A stretch of 64,000 bases of DNA from a virus. Under the pieces are notes generated by a model that had not been told where the DNA came from, did no database searches, and saw only the letters and a list, made by a program, of their open reading frames with translations. The position numbers were made by a program, and so were the translations under genes. Shown here one piece after another: positions 10,616 to 18,463 of this stretch. The stretch covers positions 124,001 through 188,000 of IMG/VR virus record IMGVR_UViG_3300027710_000011; one strand, 5' to 3'. Numbering within the stretch: the first letter of the stretch is position 1; each line of letters starts with the position of its first letter.

Positions 10616-11275
10616 TTAGCGACGTTGTTCGATGCCCAGGAAATGATAGTTCGTCCAATGACGACACGTCTTATCCAGTTCATTGAGAGTTGTGTTGTTG
10701 CTGATACGAGAGAAACGCTCGGGCTTGTGTTTCTCTTCGAACTCCATCAATGTCAACATGCCGTTGCGCACACTGGTATGGAATTCTTCAGCTTCTGTGT
10801 CCATGAAGTCCATGTTGCCGCGCTCACGCAAACGCTTAGCGCAAACGTCAGAGTTGGCTTGGACAAAGACCAAGTGATCGAGTTCTGGTGGCTTGATGAA
10901 GTTGTTGATCAAGTCGTCCACTTGAGGCAGCAACTTACGACCAAAACCTTGATAAGCCATCAGAGAAAACAAGAAGCGATCACAGATGACGATGGCGCCG
11001 CGTTGCAATGCTGGGATCGTTTGCGACGACAAGATGTCTGCATGACTTGCCGCGTAGAGCAGCAATTCAGATTCAGGTGTCAACGGATATTCGCGCTCCA
11101 GCAAGACCTTGCGAATTGGGCCATCGGGCGCACGAAGACGAACAACTTCTTGACCAGGAACAGCTTCTTGAATCAACTGGTGAAGAGTGTTCACAACTGT
11201 GGATTTACCAGCGCCATCCACGCCTTCAATGGCGATGAACTTGCCGGGGTATTTGGGATTAGTTCTGATGTTCAC
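10616..11275 (-). CDS. tmk: Thymidylate kinase
   Basis: Phosphorylates dTMP to dTDP with ATP, the step after ThyX. The P-loop is GVDGAGKS at residues 18-25 (GTG start numbering), followed by the RAPDGPIRK region and the CDRFLFSLMAYQG segment that carries the conserved DR motif of Tmk. The length (219 residues) is normal. The frame opens at a TTG (11287), but GTG at 11273-11275 is preferred because GGAG sits six bases upstream. It heads a run of minus-strand genes and completes a local dTTP pathway with ThyX and the MazG-like enzyme. Confidence 0.93.
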   Translation of the reverse strand: MNIRTNPKYPGKFIAIEGVDGAGKSTVVNTLHQLIQEAVPGQEVVRLRAPDGPIRKVLLEREYPLTPESELLLYAASHADILSSQTIPALQRGAIVICDRFLFSLMAYQGFGRKLLPQVDDLINNFIKPPELDHLVFVQANSDVCAKRLRERGNMDFMDTEAEEFHTSVRNGMLTLMEFEEKHKPERFSRISNNTTLNELDKTCRHWTNYHFLGIEQRR

Positions 11276-11392
11276 CAGTAACTCCAAGAGATCAAAAAAA
11301 GATAAAAGGACTACATTGATTCCAGCTCTTCGCTTCGCTCAATGATCAACTATAAAAAGCGTGATTAGTGTAAAAAAAGATTAGCGCATAAA

Positions 11393-11418
11393 TGGGAGCT
11401 GTCTTTCGACAGCTCCCA
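11393..11418 (-). terminator. Rho-independent terminator
   Basis: Eleven-base perfect stem TGGGAGCTGTC/GACAGCTCCCA with a 4-base loop, directly after the stop of 11425-12015. The minus strand continues TTTATGCGC. Confidence 0.85.
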
Positions 11419-11424
11419 AATGTT

Positions 11425-12015
11425 TCACTCTTCTTCCTTGATACGGATGAAAGACTTCACAGCCTGTTGCCATTTGCGATCTTCTGGTTGGAAGCTGGAA
11501 ACAACTTTGTTCACCAACATTCCACCGACGATTCGGTACACCTTCCCAGAGTGATTGTGCTTAACACGTGTGTAGGATTTCAAACCGTCTTCGAAATGCG
11601 CAATGATCGTGAGCTGTTGTTGGCTGACAAAATGCTCATGAGCTTTAAAGGCATTTGCAAAGGCGGTTGGTGTGATGGCGTCAACGCGCGGTACGTTTGC
11701 CTCAGGGATGCGACCGTAGCGTTGTTTGTACGCATACATTGCTTCTTCCCGGCTCTTGGTTATAGGAACCACCAGAGCGACACTTGGACCGTGCAGCTTA
11801 TCAACTTGCACTTCAACTTGAAAGTTCGTGTCAGCGTAATCGTTACACATGTCACGGAACCAGTCGGGAGCGGCGTGATGCATCCAGACCAAACGATCCG
11901 CAACGTGTCCGCTACGATCTCGCCCAATGACATTCAAGCCACTGAAGCGAAACTTACCGTTTGGGCAACGGTGGATCTTGACGAACCCTTGTCTTACTTT
12001 CTGTGCTTGATACAT
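11425..12015 (-). CDS. Hypothetical protein, 196 aa
   Basis: ATG at 12013-12015 with AGAGGACC upstream. The protein is basic, His/Trp-containing and soluble. No family was recognised. It ends at its own terminator, so it is the last gene of a unit that probably includes the small gene upstream. Confidence 0.72.
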   Translation of the reverse strand: MYQAQKVRQGFVKIHRCPNGKFRFSGLNVIGRDRSGHVADRLVWMHHAAPDWFRDMCNDYADTNFQVEVQVDKLHGPSVALVVPITKSREEAMYAYKQRYGRIPEANVPRVDAITPTAFANAFKAHEHFVSQQQLTIIAHFEDGLKSYTRVKHNHSGKVYRIVGGMLVNKVVSSFQPEDRKWQQAVKSFIRIKEEE

Positions 12016-12040
12016 TTGGTCCTCTTAGACCCAATCCTAA

Positions 12041-12229
12041 CTACATCAAAGCCCCTGGAACACAGTCGAACATGTTCCTTGATGTGCTGTAATCTGGATC
12101 AGGTATTAATTGCTCAATCGATGGATCTTTCTTGGACTCATCGACTTGCATTTTGGTTTTGATGATGGCTTCTTGTCGTTGTTGCTTCTTGCTTTTATTG
12201 CAAACTTCTCGACTGGTTTGATGACTCAT
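12041..12229 (-). CDS. Small hypothetical protein, 62 aa
   Basis: Short, Lys/Gln-rich and hydrophilic, beginning MSHQTSREVCNKSKKQQRQE. ATG at 12227-12229 has CGAGG eight bases upstream. It lies between two same-strand genes with spacing typical of the region, which supports it being real. The function is unknown. Confidence 0.55.
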   Translation of the reverse strand: MSHQTSREVCNKSKKQQRQEAIIKTKMQVDESKKDPSIEQLIPDPDYSTSRNMFDCVPGALM

Positions 12230-12244
12230 GACATAACCTCGAAT

Positions 12245-12276
12245 AGCAATTGGTAGGGCTTACCATACCAATTGCT
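12245..12276 (-). terminator. Hairpin between small genes
   Basis: Eleven-base stem AGCAATTGGTA/TACCAATTGCT, just after the stop of 12281-12778 on the minus strand. The U-tract is weak; it could be a terminator or an attenuating 5' hairpin for the 62-residue gene. Confidence 0.55.
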
Positions 12277-12280
12277 TGAA

Positions 12281-12778
12281 TCAAGACATGTGGGTAGGAG
12301 TCGTCGGAATTTCATCCTCGCGAAAGATATTAGGACCTGAGCCACGCGTGTGTTTGGTTGCGTATTCTGGACCATACAGTGCTTGGCTGCGATGAATCAG
12401 CTTGGCGAAGTCTTGTCCGTAAAAGGCACATGCCACCAGGCCGGAGTCGTACAGGCAGTTATCGTACACAAAGTACATTGCCGACAACGATTCGAGGCTG
12501 GGTGTCAAAGACGGAATGGGTGCGAAGATCAACTTGATCTTGTCGTGGTTCACATTGACCAAGACTGAGAAGTGCTCGGCGATGTATTTCTCCATCGTCG
12601 TGAACAAGGCTGGTTGACGCTTGTTCGGCTTCAGCAGTTGCAAGGTGATTGCGGTGGAGACTGTTTCCAAATCACTCACGGTTTTACATGCAGTGATTTG
12701 TCGCAGAATACGACCTGGCTTGTTGAAAAGAACCATGTCCACAAGGCCGCGAAGGTTTTGAATCAGTTGGTTGAACAT
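12281..12778 (-). CDS. Hypothetical protein, 165 aa
   Basis: ATG at 12776-12778 with AGAGAGGAAA upstream. The N-terminal half is amphipathic and helical, with a Tyr/Phe-rich segment (MYFVYDNCLYDSGLVACAF) around residues 100-120. No family was recognised. Confidence 0.7.
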   Translation of the reverse strand: MFNQLIQNLRGLVDMVLFNKPGRILRQITACKTVSDLETVSTAITLQLLKPNKRQPALFTTMEKYIAEHFSVLVNVNHDKIKLIFAPIPSLTPSLESLSAMYFVYDNCLYDSGLVACAFYGQDFAKLIHRSQALYGPEYATKHTRGSGPNIFREDEIPTTPTHMS

Positions 12779-12805
12779 CTTTTTTCCTCTCTGAAATAGT
12801 TAGCA

Positions 12806-12833
12806 AAAAAGACGGGAGTAAACCCGTCTTTTT
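12806..12833 (-). terminator. Rho-independent terminator
   Basis: AAAAAGACGGG/CCCGTCTTTTT stem with a 6-base loop after the 12849-13610 gene. Strong U-tract on the minus strand. Confidence 0.85.
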
Positions 12834-12848
12834 ATTCGCAGCACTTGC

Positions 12849-13610
12849 TTATTCGAACGGCGTGTAGCCGTCAGGATCAGCCAGCATTGCGTTGATCTTG
12901 TCCAGATCAAACAATTGGCGGTGGCGCATCACAACTTCAATGTCGCGATCCAAGATCATGCCGTTGGTACCAGCACGACCCACGTGTTGACGCAAACGGT
13001 CAGCACCGGACAACTCATAGTAGTAACCGTTGCGCATCACAACCAAAGCCGTAAAGGTCTTGGGGAAGATGCGTGCGATGGTGCCGACTTCGCCGTGCTT
13101 GAAGCCACGCGTGTAGAACAAGTGGCACAGCGTGTGATCGTCTTCGACCTTGAGCGATGACACGGAATTGCCGCGCAGCTTGAGCATGCGGGTTTTCCAT
13201 TCAACGACGGCTTGGTTCAAATTGCTGGCCGAAGGACGCACAAAGGCGATGTTGTCGTTCAGCAACGCCTTGACATTGACGCGGATCCAGATGTTCTCCA
13301 ACTCTTCAGGAATCTGAGGAGTCGCCAGCAGTTCTTTGAACCACTGATGACCGTGCTTGTCTGGGAGAAGGACGCGGTTGCGAGGCACAGGCTTTTCACC
13401 GCCAGTCCGACGATCACGACCACCGCCGATGCTCGGCAGCACGAGGCCGTGCATGTGGTGGGAAAGACGACGCTTGTCTTCGCTGTTGCCGCGGCGCACG
13501 TTCTCGATTGTCACCCAGCCTTCGATCTTTTCTTCCACTTGCACAACGGCTGATTTGTGCTCTTCTTGGTCGGCCGGTGTTTCGAGGACGGGTTGTTGTT
13601 GATCGGACAT
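12849..13610 (-). CDS. Hypothetical protein, 253 aa
   Basis: The frame runs open to 13724, but ATG at 13608-13610 is chosen because GGAG lies six to seven bases upstream and the residues before it are unlike coding sequence. The first 25 residues are Gln/Glu-rich. A basic patch (RRGNSEDKRRLSHH...GGGRDRRTGGEKP) follows at about 40-75 and could contact nucleic acid. No family was recognised. It sits just downstream of the membrane-protein cassette and ends at a strong terminator. Confidence 0.72.
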   Translation of the reverse strand: MSDQQQPVLETPADQEEHKSAVVQVEEKIEGWVTIENVRRGNSEDKRRLSHHMHGLVLPSIGGGRDRRTGGEKPVPRNRVLLPDKHGHQWFKELLATPQIPEELENIWIRVNVKALLNDNIAFVRPSASNLNQAVVEWKTRMLKLRGNSVSSLKVEDDHTLCHLFYTRGFKHGEVGTIARIFPKTFTALVVMRNGYYYELSGADRLRQHVGRAGTNGMILDRDIEVVMRHRQLFDLDKINAMLADPDGYTPFE

Positions 13611-13692
13611 ATGTTTCTCCAGACGCAAAACGTCGAGTTGAATGAATACTGAGCTATGACTCGCCCAGCGAGAGTGGCATGATGATACTGCT

Positions 13693-13722
13693 GTTAGGTT
13701 TATTTTGCCCTTTAAACCTAAC
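13693..13722 (-). terminator. Hairpin, part of a double terminator
   Basis: GTTAGGTTT/AAACCTAAC stem with a 12-base loop, in the gap after the anchored membrane protein gene (minus strand). Confidence 0.6.
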
Positions 13723-13729
13723 AAAAAAT

Positions 13730-13772
13730 AATATCACTAGAGCAGGTTTTACCCTACCCTAGTGAATATTAC
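13730..13772 (-). terminator. Hairpin, part of a double terminator
   Basis: Near-perfect TAATAT-CACTAG/CTAGTGAATATTA inverted repeat, 26 bases after the stop of 13798-14976. Together with the 13693-13722 hairpin it fills the 187-base gap; no gene is seen there. Confidence 0.6.
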
Positions 13773-13797
13773 TTATCGGCTCGAACGCCTAAGCCGT

Positions 13798-14976
13798 TTA
13801 ACCGGCTGTAGCGCTTTGAGCTTCACCGACTTCGATCTCGCTGACGCCCATCACTTCGCGGGCGGCTTCCTTGGAGATGAACAGAGCCAGAGACAGGTGG
13901 CTCTCGTCAGCGATCTTGAAGATCTCGCCGATCGGCTTCGTCCAACCAGTGTAGTCAACACCGGCTTCCAGGCTGGGACCGTTACCGCGGAAGATTTGAA
14001 CGTAGCCAGCGGCGCGATGCACCAGGACCATGTTCTTGTCTGCCAGGATCGGGTCAGCGAAGTGCACGAAGCGATCGCCTTCCAGGTTCGAGAAGCTGGT
14101 GACTGCTTCCACCGGTGTGGAGTTCACGATAGCCGCGATGTAGGCCATGTCCGAACGGGTGTAAGGGAACACCGTGGTCGGAGTAGCGGCTGTGAAGACC
14201 AGGTTGAAGAACTGGATGGATTGCTCCATTGGGCCGGAGTTCTTCAACTGGAAGTTCGTGGCCTGAGCGCGCTCCACATCGTAGTTCTCAGGATAGGCGT
14301 GGTGCAGATGGATGAGGCCCTGACGGACTTTCAACAACTCCATGCCCTTCTGGAACACGTAGGCCTTGGCCTGGTTCGCTGGCGAGACGATCATCGGCTG
14401 GCTCTGTTCTGCCAGATTCAAAGTCACGCTTTCGCGCTTGCCTTCAGCCATGAAGCTGACCTTGTCGCCGATCAGTGTCACGTTCACACCAGGTCCGATC
14501 GGGAAGATCAAGACGCGGACGCCGTCGATCTCTGTGGAACGGGGCTCAGACGTGCGGTACTTGATCGTGAGCGCCGAAGACATGGTCACGTTGGTGACGC
14601 AGCGACCCAAGTCATGAACCTTGTCGAAGAAGCGTTGTTCAGGCGACTGCTCAGCCTCGACGGGTGCCGGGGTTTCAGCAGTTACGCCAGCGTTATCTTC
14701 AACCGAGGCCGAATCGTCGGGCCGTTGGACTTCCGTAGTGTCACCACTATTGGAATCGGCTGGCGCTTCTGCGACAGGAGCGGCGGGGGTTTCAGTTGTT
14801 TCGGCGGAACGAATGTCATCGTTGACGTCCTTCTTGGTTTCAGCCTCGGGAGCCGTAGCCTTGTCTTTCTTGATGTAACGGTACACACCGTAGGCACCAA
14901 GACAGACCAGTGCAATGCCTGCACCGTAGACGCCGATGCGACCGAGACGAGAGATGTTGTTCAGTTGGAAATTCAT
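13798..14976 (-). CDS. N-terminally anchored membrane protein, 392 aa
   Basis: One clear membrane helix at residues 15-35 is followed by a basic YRYIKKDK stop-transfer, so the large C-terminal part is probably on the cytoplasmic side. Residues 40-110 are Ala/Pro/Glu-rich and disordered, then comes a folded domain to the end. ATG at 14974-14976 is preferred to a GTG two codons earlier because AGGAG lies five bases upstream and overlaps that GTG. No family was recognised. It is the last gene of a run of five membrane proteins (13.8-17.0 kb). Confidence 0.75.
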   Translation of the reverse strand: MNFQLNNISRLGRIGVYGAGIALVCLGAYGVYRYIKKDKATAPEAETKKDVNDDIRSAETTETPAAPVAEAPADSNSGDTTEVQRPDDSASVEDNAGVTAETPAPVEAEQSPEQRFFDKVHDLGRCVTNVTMSSALTIKYRTSEPRSTEIDGVRVLIFPIGPGVNVTLIGDKVSFMAEGKRESVTLNLAEQSQPMIVSPANQAKAYVFQKGMELLKVRQGLIHLHHAYPENYDVERAQATNFQLKNSGPMEQSIQFFNLVFTAATPTTVFPYTRSDMAYIAAIVNSTPVEAVTSFSNLEGDRFVHFADPILADKNMVLVHRAAGYVQIFRGNGPSLEAGVDYTGWTKPIGEIFKIADESHLSLALFISKEAAREVMGVSEIEVGEAQSATAG

Positions 14977-15000
14977 GACCACTCCTAAAAAACCAACACG

Positions 15001-15055
15001 AAAAGACTCGTGGTGGTGAATGTCTCGTGAAGCGGGATTACCCCACGAGTGTTTT
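15001..15055 (-). terminator. Imperfect long hairpin
   Basis: AAAAGACTCGTGG pairs with CCACGAGTGTTTT around a 29-base loop, between the 118-residue membrane gene and the next gene on the minus strand. Read as a terminator of the former. Confidence 0.55.
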
Positions 15056-15064
15056 CAAATTGGC

Positions 15065-15421
15065 TTAAACAGCCGCTGCTGGATCAGCTTGCGCTGACGA
15101 ACCGGGGAAGAACACTTCCTTAACCTTGACGCTGATGTTCTCGAAGAAACTGCGCACAGGGATCAGGAAGAGCGCGCCGACGGCCAGCAAGCAGAACACG
15201 CAAGCAAACACCTTGCCGAACAGCACAGCAGACAGAGTCGTACCACCAGCAACGACAGCGACGGCCGCAGCGATCACGATGACCACCATGGCGAAGATGA
15301 AGATGCGGTAGAGGGCGTGCATGACGATCTTCATCAAACCCTTGGCAATGCCAAGAATCAAAGCGGTGAAGAAGTCGCCGACAAGATCGGAATACTTGTT
15401 GTTGTCTTGTGTCGTGGACAT
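15065..15421 (-). CDS. Small membrane protein, 118 aa, two TM helices
   Basis: Hydrophobic helices at about 38-60 and 66-88 with an Ala/Gly-rich interior. An amphipathic helix at 16-36 precedes them, and the tail is Ala-rich. ATG at 15419-15421 has AGGAG upstream. It has no lysin or Rz features, and its size would allow a holin, but nothing specific supports that. Part of the membrane-protein cassette. Confidence 0.72.
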   Translation of the reverse strand: MSTTQDNNKYSDLVGDFFTALILGIAKGLMKIVMHALYRIFIFAMVVIVIAAAVAVVAGGTTLSAVLFGKVFACVFCLLAVGALFLIPVRSFFENISVKVKEVFFPGSSAQADPAAAV

Positions 15422-15488
15422 GAAAAACTCCTATTGAATGAAAATGAAGGTTGGGATAAGTAACTCGTAAGGCTTTCCTTTCTAGAAA

Positions 15489-15527
15489 GTGTAGAGACTC
15501 GAGCATTGATAGCTCAAGCCTCTACAC
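15489..15527 (-). terminator. Stem-loop after the 164-residue membrane gene
   Basis: GTGTAGAG/CTCTACAC outer stem with an inner GAGC/GCTC pair. A second structure (TAAGTGC 15535-15541 with GCACTTA 15575-15581, enclosing TAATCTAGA/TCTAGATTA) lies between it and the stop codon. Confidence 0.6.
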
Positions 15528-15578
15528 ACTGTGTTAAGTGCTTGAAATAATCTAGAATCTAGATTACTTCTGACGCAC

Positions 15579-16073
15579 TTAGGCGGCGGCGGGAGCCGGC
15601 GTGGCGACCACGTCGGACTTCTTGAACCAGGACTTGACCTTGGTCCAAGCAGAGGTGGCCTTGTCAGCGGTGTAGTCGACGGCGGTGTTGATTGCCGGCA
15701 TAGCGGTGCTGAAGAAGAAGTACATGCCGCAGAGGATCAGGCCGTATTCGACAGCGACCATCATCAACGCAGACATGCCCAGGGCACCCATCCAGACGGC
15801 GAAGAAGTTCAGGGCGTAGAAGGTGCTCATGTAGGCGGCGATGTTGATCACCCACTTGGCAATGTTGCGCACATTGAACGACATGCGCAGCGTCCAGGTC
15901 ACGCCTTCTTCGCCCTTGGCGCCGCCAGGAGCAGCTTGCTCGGTCTTGGTGTCGGCAGCAGGGTCGCCCTTGGCGTTGGTTTGCTCAGCGCCGGCGGCGT
16001 TGACGTTTTCGGTGTTGGCGTTGGCGGCGGCGGCGTTTGCTTCTTGAGCGTTCGAGGTCTTGTTCGTGTTCAT
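15579..16073 (-). CDS. Small membrane protein, about 164 aa, two TM helices
   Basis: The N-terminal 55 residues are Ala/Asn/Gln-rich and disordered. Hydrophobic helices follow at about 72-94 and 98-124, then a Lys/Trp amphipathic segment and an Ala/Pro tail. The start at 16071-16073 (AAAGAAACCACC upstream, MNTNKTSN) is chosen; the frame also has an upstream ATG at 16211 with GGAG, which would add 46 basic residues. The extension spans a hairpin-forming stretch, so the shorter form is preferred but not certain. If the short start is right, 16074-16327 holds no gene. Confidence 0.7.
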   Translation of the reverse strand: MNTNKTSNAQEANAAAANANTENVNAAGAEQTNAKGDPAADTKTEQAAPGGAKGEEGVTWTLRMSFNVRNIAKWVINIAAYMSTFYALNFFAVWMGALGMSALMMVAVEYGLILCGMYFFFSTAMPAINTAVDYTADKATSAWTKVKSWFKKSDVVATPAPAAA

Positions 16074-16327
16074 GGTGGTTTCTTTCTTTAACGATGGAAT
16101 GGAAGGGGACACAGGGGTTCTTGGAGCGGCAGGCCTTTGGACTCTTCGTCTCGGCCTTGGCTCCGGCTCGATAATGTAGTGTACTCCATTATCGATGATG
16201 TGGAGTGCCATATTAGGCTCCGATTAGAGGGGTCTGCGGAAGAACCCAAGCGTCGGAGGCGCACATACGCACACCCTTACTAACTTGGGTTCCATGTTAC
16301 TCCTGGGAGTGATAGGCTTGTGACTGG

Positions 16328-16606
16328 TTAAGCGTACTGATGACCAGAGCCGAACTTCGACGAAACGTAGTTGATCAGCTTGAAGATCTTGGCAACAGAG
16401 GCGTCGCGAACCAAGTTGTACAGACGAGCAACCTTCTTGTTGAACACCGTGAAGTAAATCAGCACGGCGAAAATGACCCAAGGCACAGCACCAGCGGGCA
16501 TGACGGACAACAAGATGCCGCCGAACAGAGCGAACATGATGCGACGCAATCCAGCGAAGAGGATGACCTCGACGATGAAATGGATGACAGCCTTAAGTGT
16601 GGACAT
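16328..16606 (-). CDS. Small membrane protein, 92 aa
   Basis: Two hydrophobic segments (about 22-38 and 40-56) preceded by an amphipathic helix and followed by a basic tail (FNKKVARLYNLVRD). ATG at 16604-16606. No family was recognised. Member of the five-gene membrane cassette. Confidence 0.68.
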   Translation of the reverse strand: MSTLKAVIHFIVEVILFAGLRRIMFALFGGILLSVMPAGAVPWVIFAVLIYFTVFNKKVARLYNLVRDASVAKIFKLINYVSSKFGSGHQYA

Positions 16607-16623
16607 GACAGTACTCTCTAAAA

Positions 16624-16672
16624 GGTTGGGGCTCGTTAAACGAGCAAGAGGGATTCTCTATCACTCCCAACC
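16624..16672 (-). promoter_or_regulatory. Structured 5' leader of the 92-residue membrane gene
   Basis: GGTTGGG (16624-16630) pairs with CCCAACC (16666-16672) and encloses a second hairpin GCTCGTT/AACGAGC (16631-16645). It lies directly upstream of the start at 16606 on the minus strand. It may be a terminator for the preceding gene or a translational control element. Confidence 0.4.
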
Positions 16673-16751
16673 ATGGATTGCGGAAACTTCGGGTTAATGA
16701 TTGCGTAATCGTAAGGCAAATTCCTTTCAGGTTATGTTGCACAAGACTGCT

Positions 16752-17000
16752 TTAGGCAGCAGCAGCCATCACGGGTTCGACGGCTTCGGCCGCAGCGACA
16801 CCGGCTTCGGCGACTGCCGCACCGCCTTTACCGAACCAACCGGCCACAGTGTTACCGATGCCGCGGAAGAAACCGCCGGTCGCCGACAAGACAGCAGAGG
16901 TCTGTGTGGGCAGGAAGTGGGCGCAACCCAGAGCCACGGCGATCAGAGCGCCGACGGTCAGAGCGATGGCGACGGCGTGCTTCTTGATGAACTTGAACAT
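16752..17000 (-). CDS. Small membrane protein, 82 aa
   Basis: Short basic N-terminus (MFKFIKKH), a membrane helix at 8-30, then a Gly/Ala-rich amphipathic region and an Ala/Glu/Val tail. ATG at 16998-17000 has AGAGGAT upstream; an in-frame GTG at 17051 is rejected for lack of a ribosome site. First gene of the membrane cassette. A toxin-like or pinholin-like size, but no functional evidence. Confidence 0.68.
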   Translation of the reverse strand: MFKFIKKHAVAIALTVGALIAVALGCAHFLPTQTSAVLSATGGFFRGIGNTVAGWFGKGGAAVAEAGVAAAEAVEPVMAAAA

Positions 17001-17165
17001 GATGGTATCCTCTTTGGTTGTGGAAAATGATTGAGACCGGGATGATCTCACGTGTGTAATATTAGGCTGAGGTGTTTTTCATTCCTAATACAGCACAAAA
17101 GCCAGGTAAGTATTTTACACTCCACCTTAACTCAAACCAGTCATATGGGTCTGAAAAAATCTTCA

Positions 17166-17735
17166 TTATACTTTTTCTATAGCTTTTTCAAAACTCCAAC
17201 CTTTTTTAACAATTCTACTGTAGAGTACGTTGTAAGAAATATTTAAATATTTAGACCATTCTACCAAGGTCTTCGTTACACCGTTATGTGTGTATGTGTG
17301 TTTATTAGAAGGTAGTGCAATTGCTGTTTCTAAATCTAGACCTCTTGATAATCTGTTTTTAATGGTCTGTACCGACAACCCTGATTGTCTGGCAAGTTCT
17401 GACGCAGTTACTTTCACATCAGCTACGGTGTAATAAACGTTATTTCGCCTATTGCTGCTTTGTTCAAGATTTGTAGCCCAACAGCAATTGTCAGGTTCGT
17501 AGTTTCCGTTAGTGTCCTTGCGCTCAATTGAATGTTGATCAGATGGTCGGAACCCCATATCCAAAATAAAAGCTTCATAGCTGTCCATCCAGCGACTACA
17601 AATAGTAATACCGCGCCCTCCGTAATCCGGATACGCTGGATGATTTGGATTTAAACAGCGTTGTTTCATATTTGCCCAAACAGCATAATGGTTATTTACG
17701 GATACATCGTGAAGATGTTTCTCGTGTTGCAACAT
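17166..17735 (-). CDS. Homing-endonuclease-like protein (YGGRGI / HNH-like family)
   Basis: N-terminal domain (about 18-95) has the phage pattern Y-x-VWxxMKQRC...YGGRGITIC-x-RW...SIERKDTNGNYEPDNCCWAT...EQSSNRR, commonly annotated as HNH or AP2-like homing nuclease. Two helix-turn-helix modules follow (about 105-135 and 148-189, VTASELARQSGLS and LVEWSKYLNIS), probably for DNA recognition. The gene is visibly richer in A+T than its neighbours. It has its own candidate early promoter (17766-17774) and stands between other units, as expected of a mobile gene. A paralog lies at 37254-37967. ATG at 17733-17735 with AGGAG. Confidence 0.8.
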   Translation of the reverse strand: MLQHEKHLHDVSVNNHYAVWANMKQRCLNPNHPAYPDYGGRGITICSRWMDSYEAFILDMGFRPSDQHSIERKDTNGNYEPDNCCWATNLEQSSNRRNNVYYTVADVKVTASELARQSGLSVQTIKNRLSRGLDLETAIALPSNKHTYTHNGVTKTLVEWSKYLNISYNVLYSRIVKKGWSFEKAIEKV

Positions 17736-17765
17736 TTTTTAACTCCTGGTAATTATATCGAGTTT

Positions 17766-17774
17766 GTGATATGT
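17766..17774 (-). promoter_or_regulatory. Candidate early promoter element ACATATCAC
   Basis: Minus-strand ACATATCAC 30 bases upstream of the endonuclease-like gene start at 17735. Confidence 0.5.
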
Positions 17775-17810
17775 TATCTGAAGTTTTTGCAATATAGTTT
17801 TTACAGCATA

Positions 17811-17838
17811 AAGACAGGGTCCCGTAGGACCCTGTCTA
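17811..17838 (-). terminator. Rho-independent terminator
   Basis: GACAGGGTCC/GGACCCTGTC stem with a CGTA loop after the DUF1353-like gene. The minus strand continues TTTATGCTGT. Confidence 0.85.
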
Positions 17839-17852
17839 TTACGTGTTTATTA

Positions 17853-18326
17853 CTACGATGAAAAAGCTTGTTTAGCTTCTTCCTTGTCACCACCGCTAGT
17901 TTCGTGGGTTGAAAAAGCAGAGATGAAAAGAACCCAGCGTTTAAAGAAACCGACGTTTGCGACTTTCATCGCTTCCAAGAAGACCATGTTTGCTTCGTAG
18001 CAATCCACCCTCATTCTGACCTTAGCGATTCTTACACGCCCAGTGGTGCGGAGATAATGGTGAACTATTGCTGCTTTCCCGTGAAGGGAATCTGGTTTAA
18101 TCCAGTTACGAAAGAATCGTGGCACCACGGCACCGGGCAAACACCATCCATGCGGGATGTGTACCCAGTACTCACGATCACGGTTACCGACATAGAAGTT
18201 CATGCACCCTCTAGTCACATAGACTGTTTGTCCTTCGCGTTGAGAAGACTTCTCGTCTACTGAGACACGGCTTGGTGCGTGAAACTTCAGGTAAGAAGTC
18301 AATTGACCACCTCGACCTAAAGACAT
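17853..18326 (-). CDS. DUF1353-like protein
   Basis: The segment YWVHIPHGWCLPGAVVPRFF (about 53-72) followed by KAAIVHHYLRTTG matches the DUF1353 pattern known from phage and bacterial proteins (VPxGFxTDxASxPxxxW ... AAxxHDxLY), although the usual Asp after the His is replaced by His. The C-terminal helices (RMRVDCYEANMVFLEAMK...KRWVLFISAF) also fit that family. The function of DUF1353 is unknown. ATG at 18324-18326 with AAGGAG. Confidence 0.65.
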   Translation of the reverse strand: MSLGRGGQLTSYLKFHAPSRVSVDEKSSQREGQTVYVTRGCMNFYVGNRDREYWVHIPHGWCLPGAVVPRFFRNWIKPDSLHGKAAIVHHYLRTTGRVRIAKVRMRVDCYEANMVFLEAMKVANVGFFKRWVLFISAFSTHETSGGDKEEAKQAFSS

Positions 18327-18391
18327 ACACGACTCCTTAGAACCGTTTTAAAGCGTATTACGCAAACATACACCCGAATATCTAGACGATA

Positions 18392-18421
18392 CGTTTAACG
18401 GCCTTGTAGAGCCGTTAAACG
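18392..18421 (-). terminator. Hairpin after the 18464-19825 gene
   Basis: Perfect 11-base stem CGTTTAACGGC/GCCGTTAAACG with an 8-base loop. No long U-tract, so efficiency is uncertain. Confidence 0.6.
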
Positions 18422-18463
18422 CGTTCTAGAGCCACTAGCTCAGGGTTTTCTTAAAGTGTCTCA

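Noticed and set aside
15065-17000. Calling one of the small membrane proteins a holin
   Set aside because: Size and hydrophobicity fit, but five such genes occur together, none is next to the endolysin, and no holin family pattern is recognisable.
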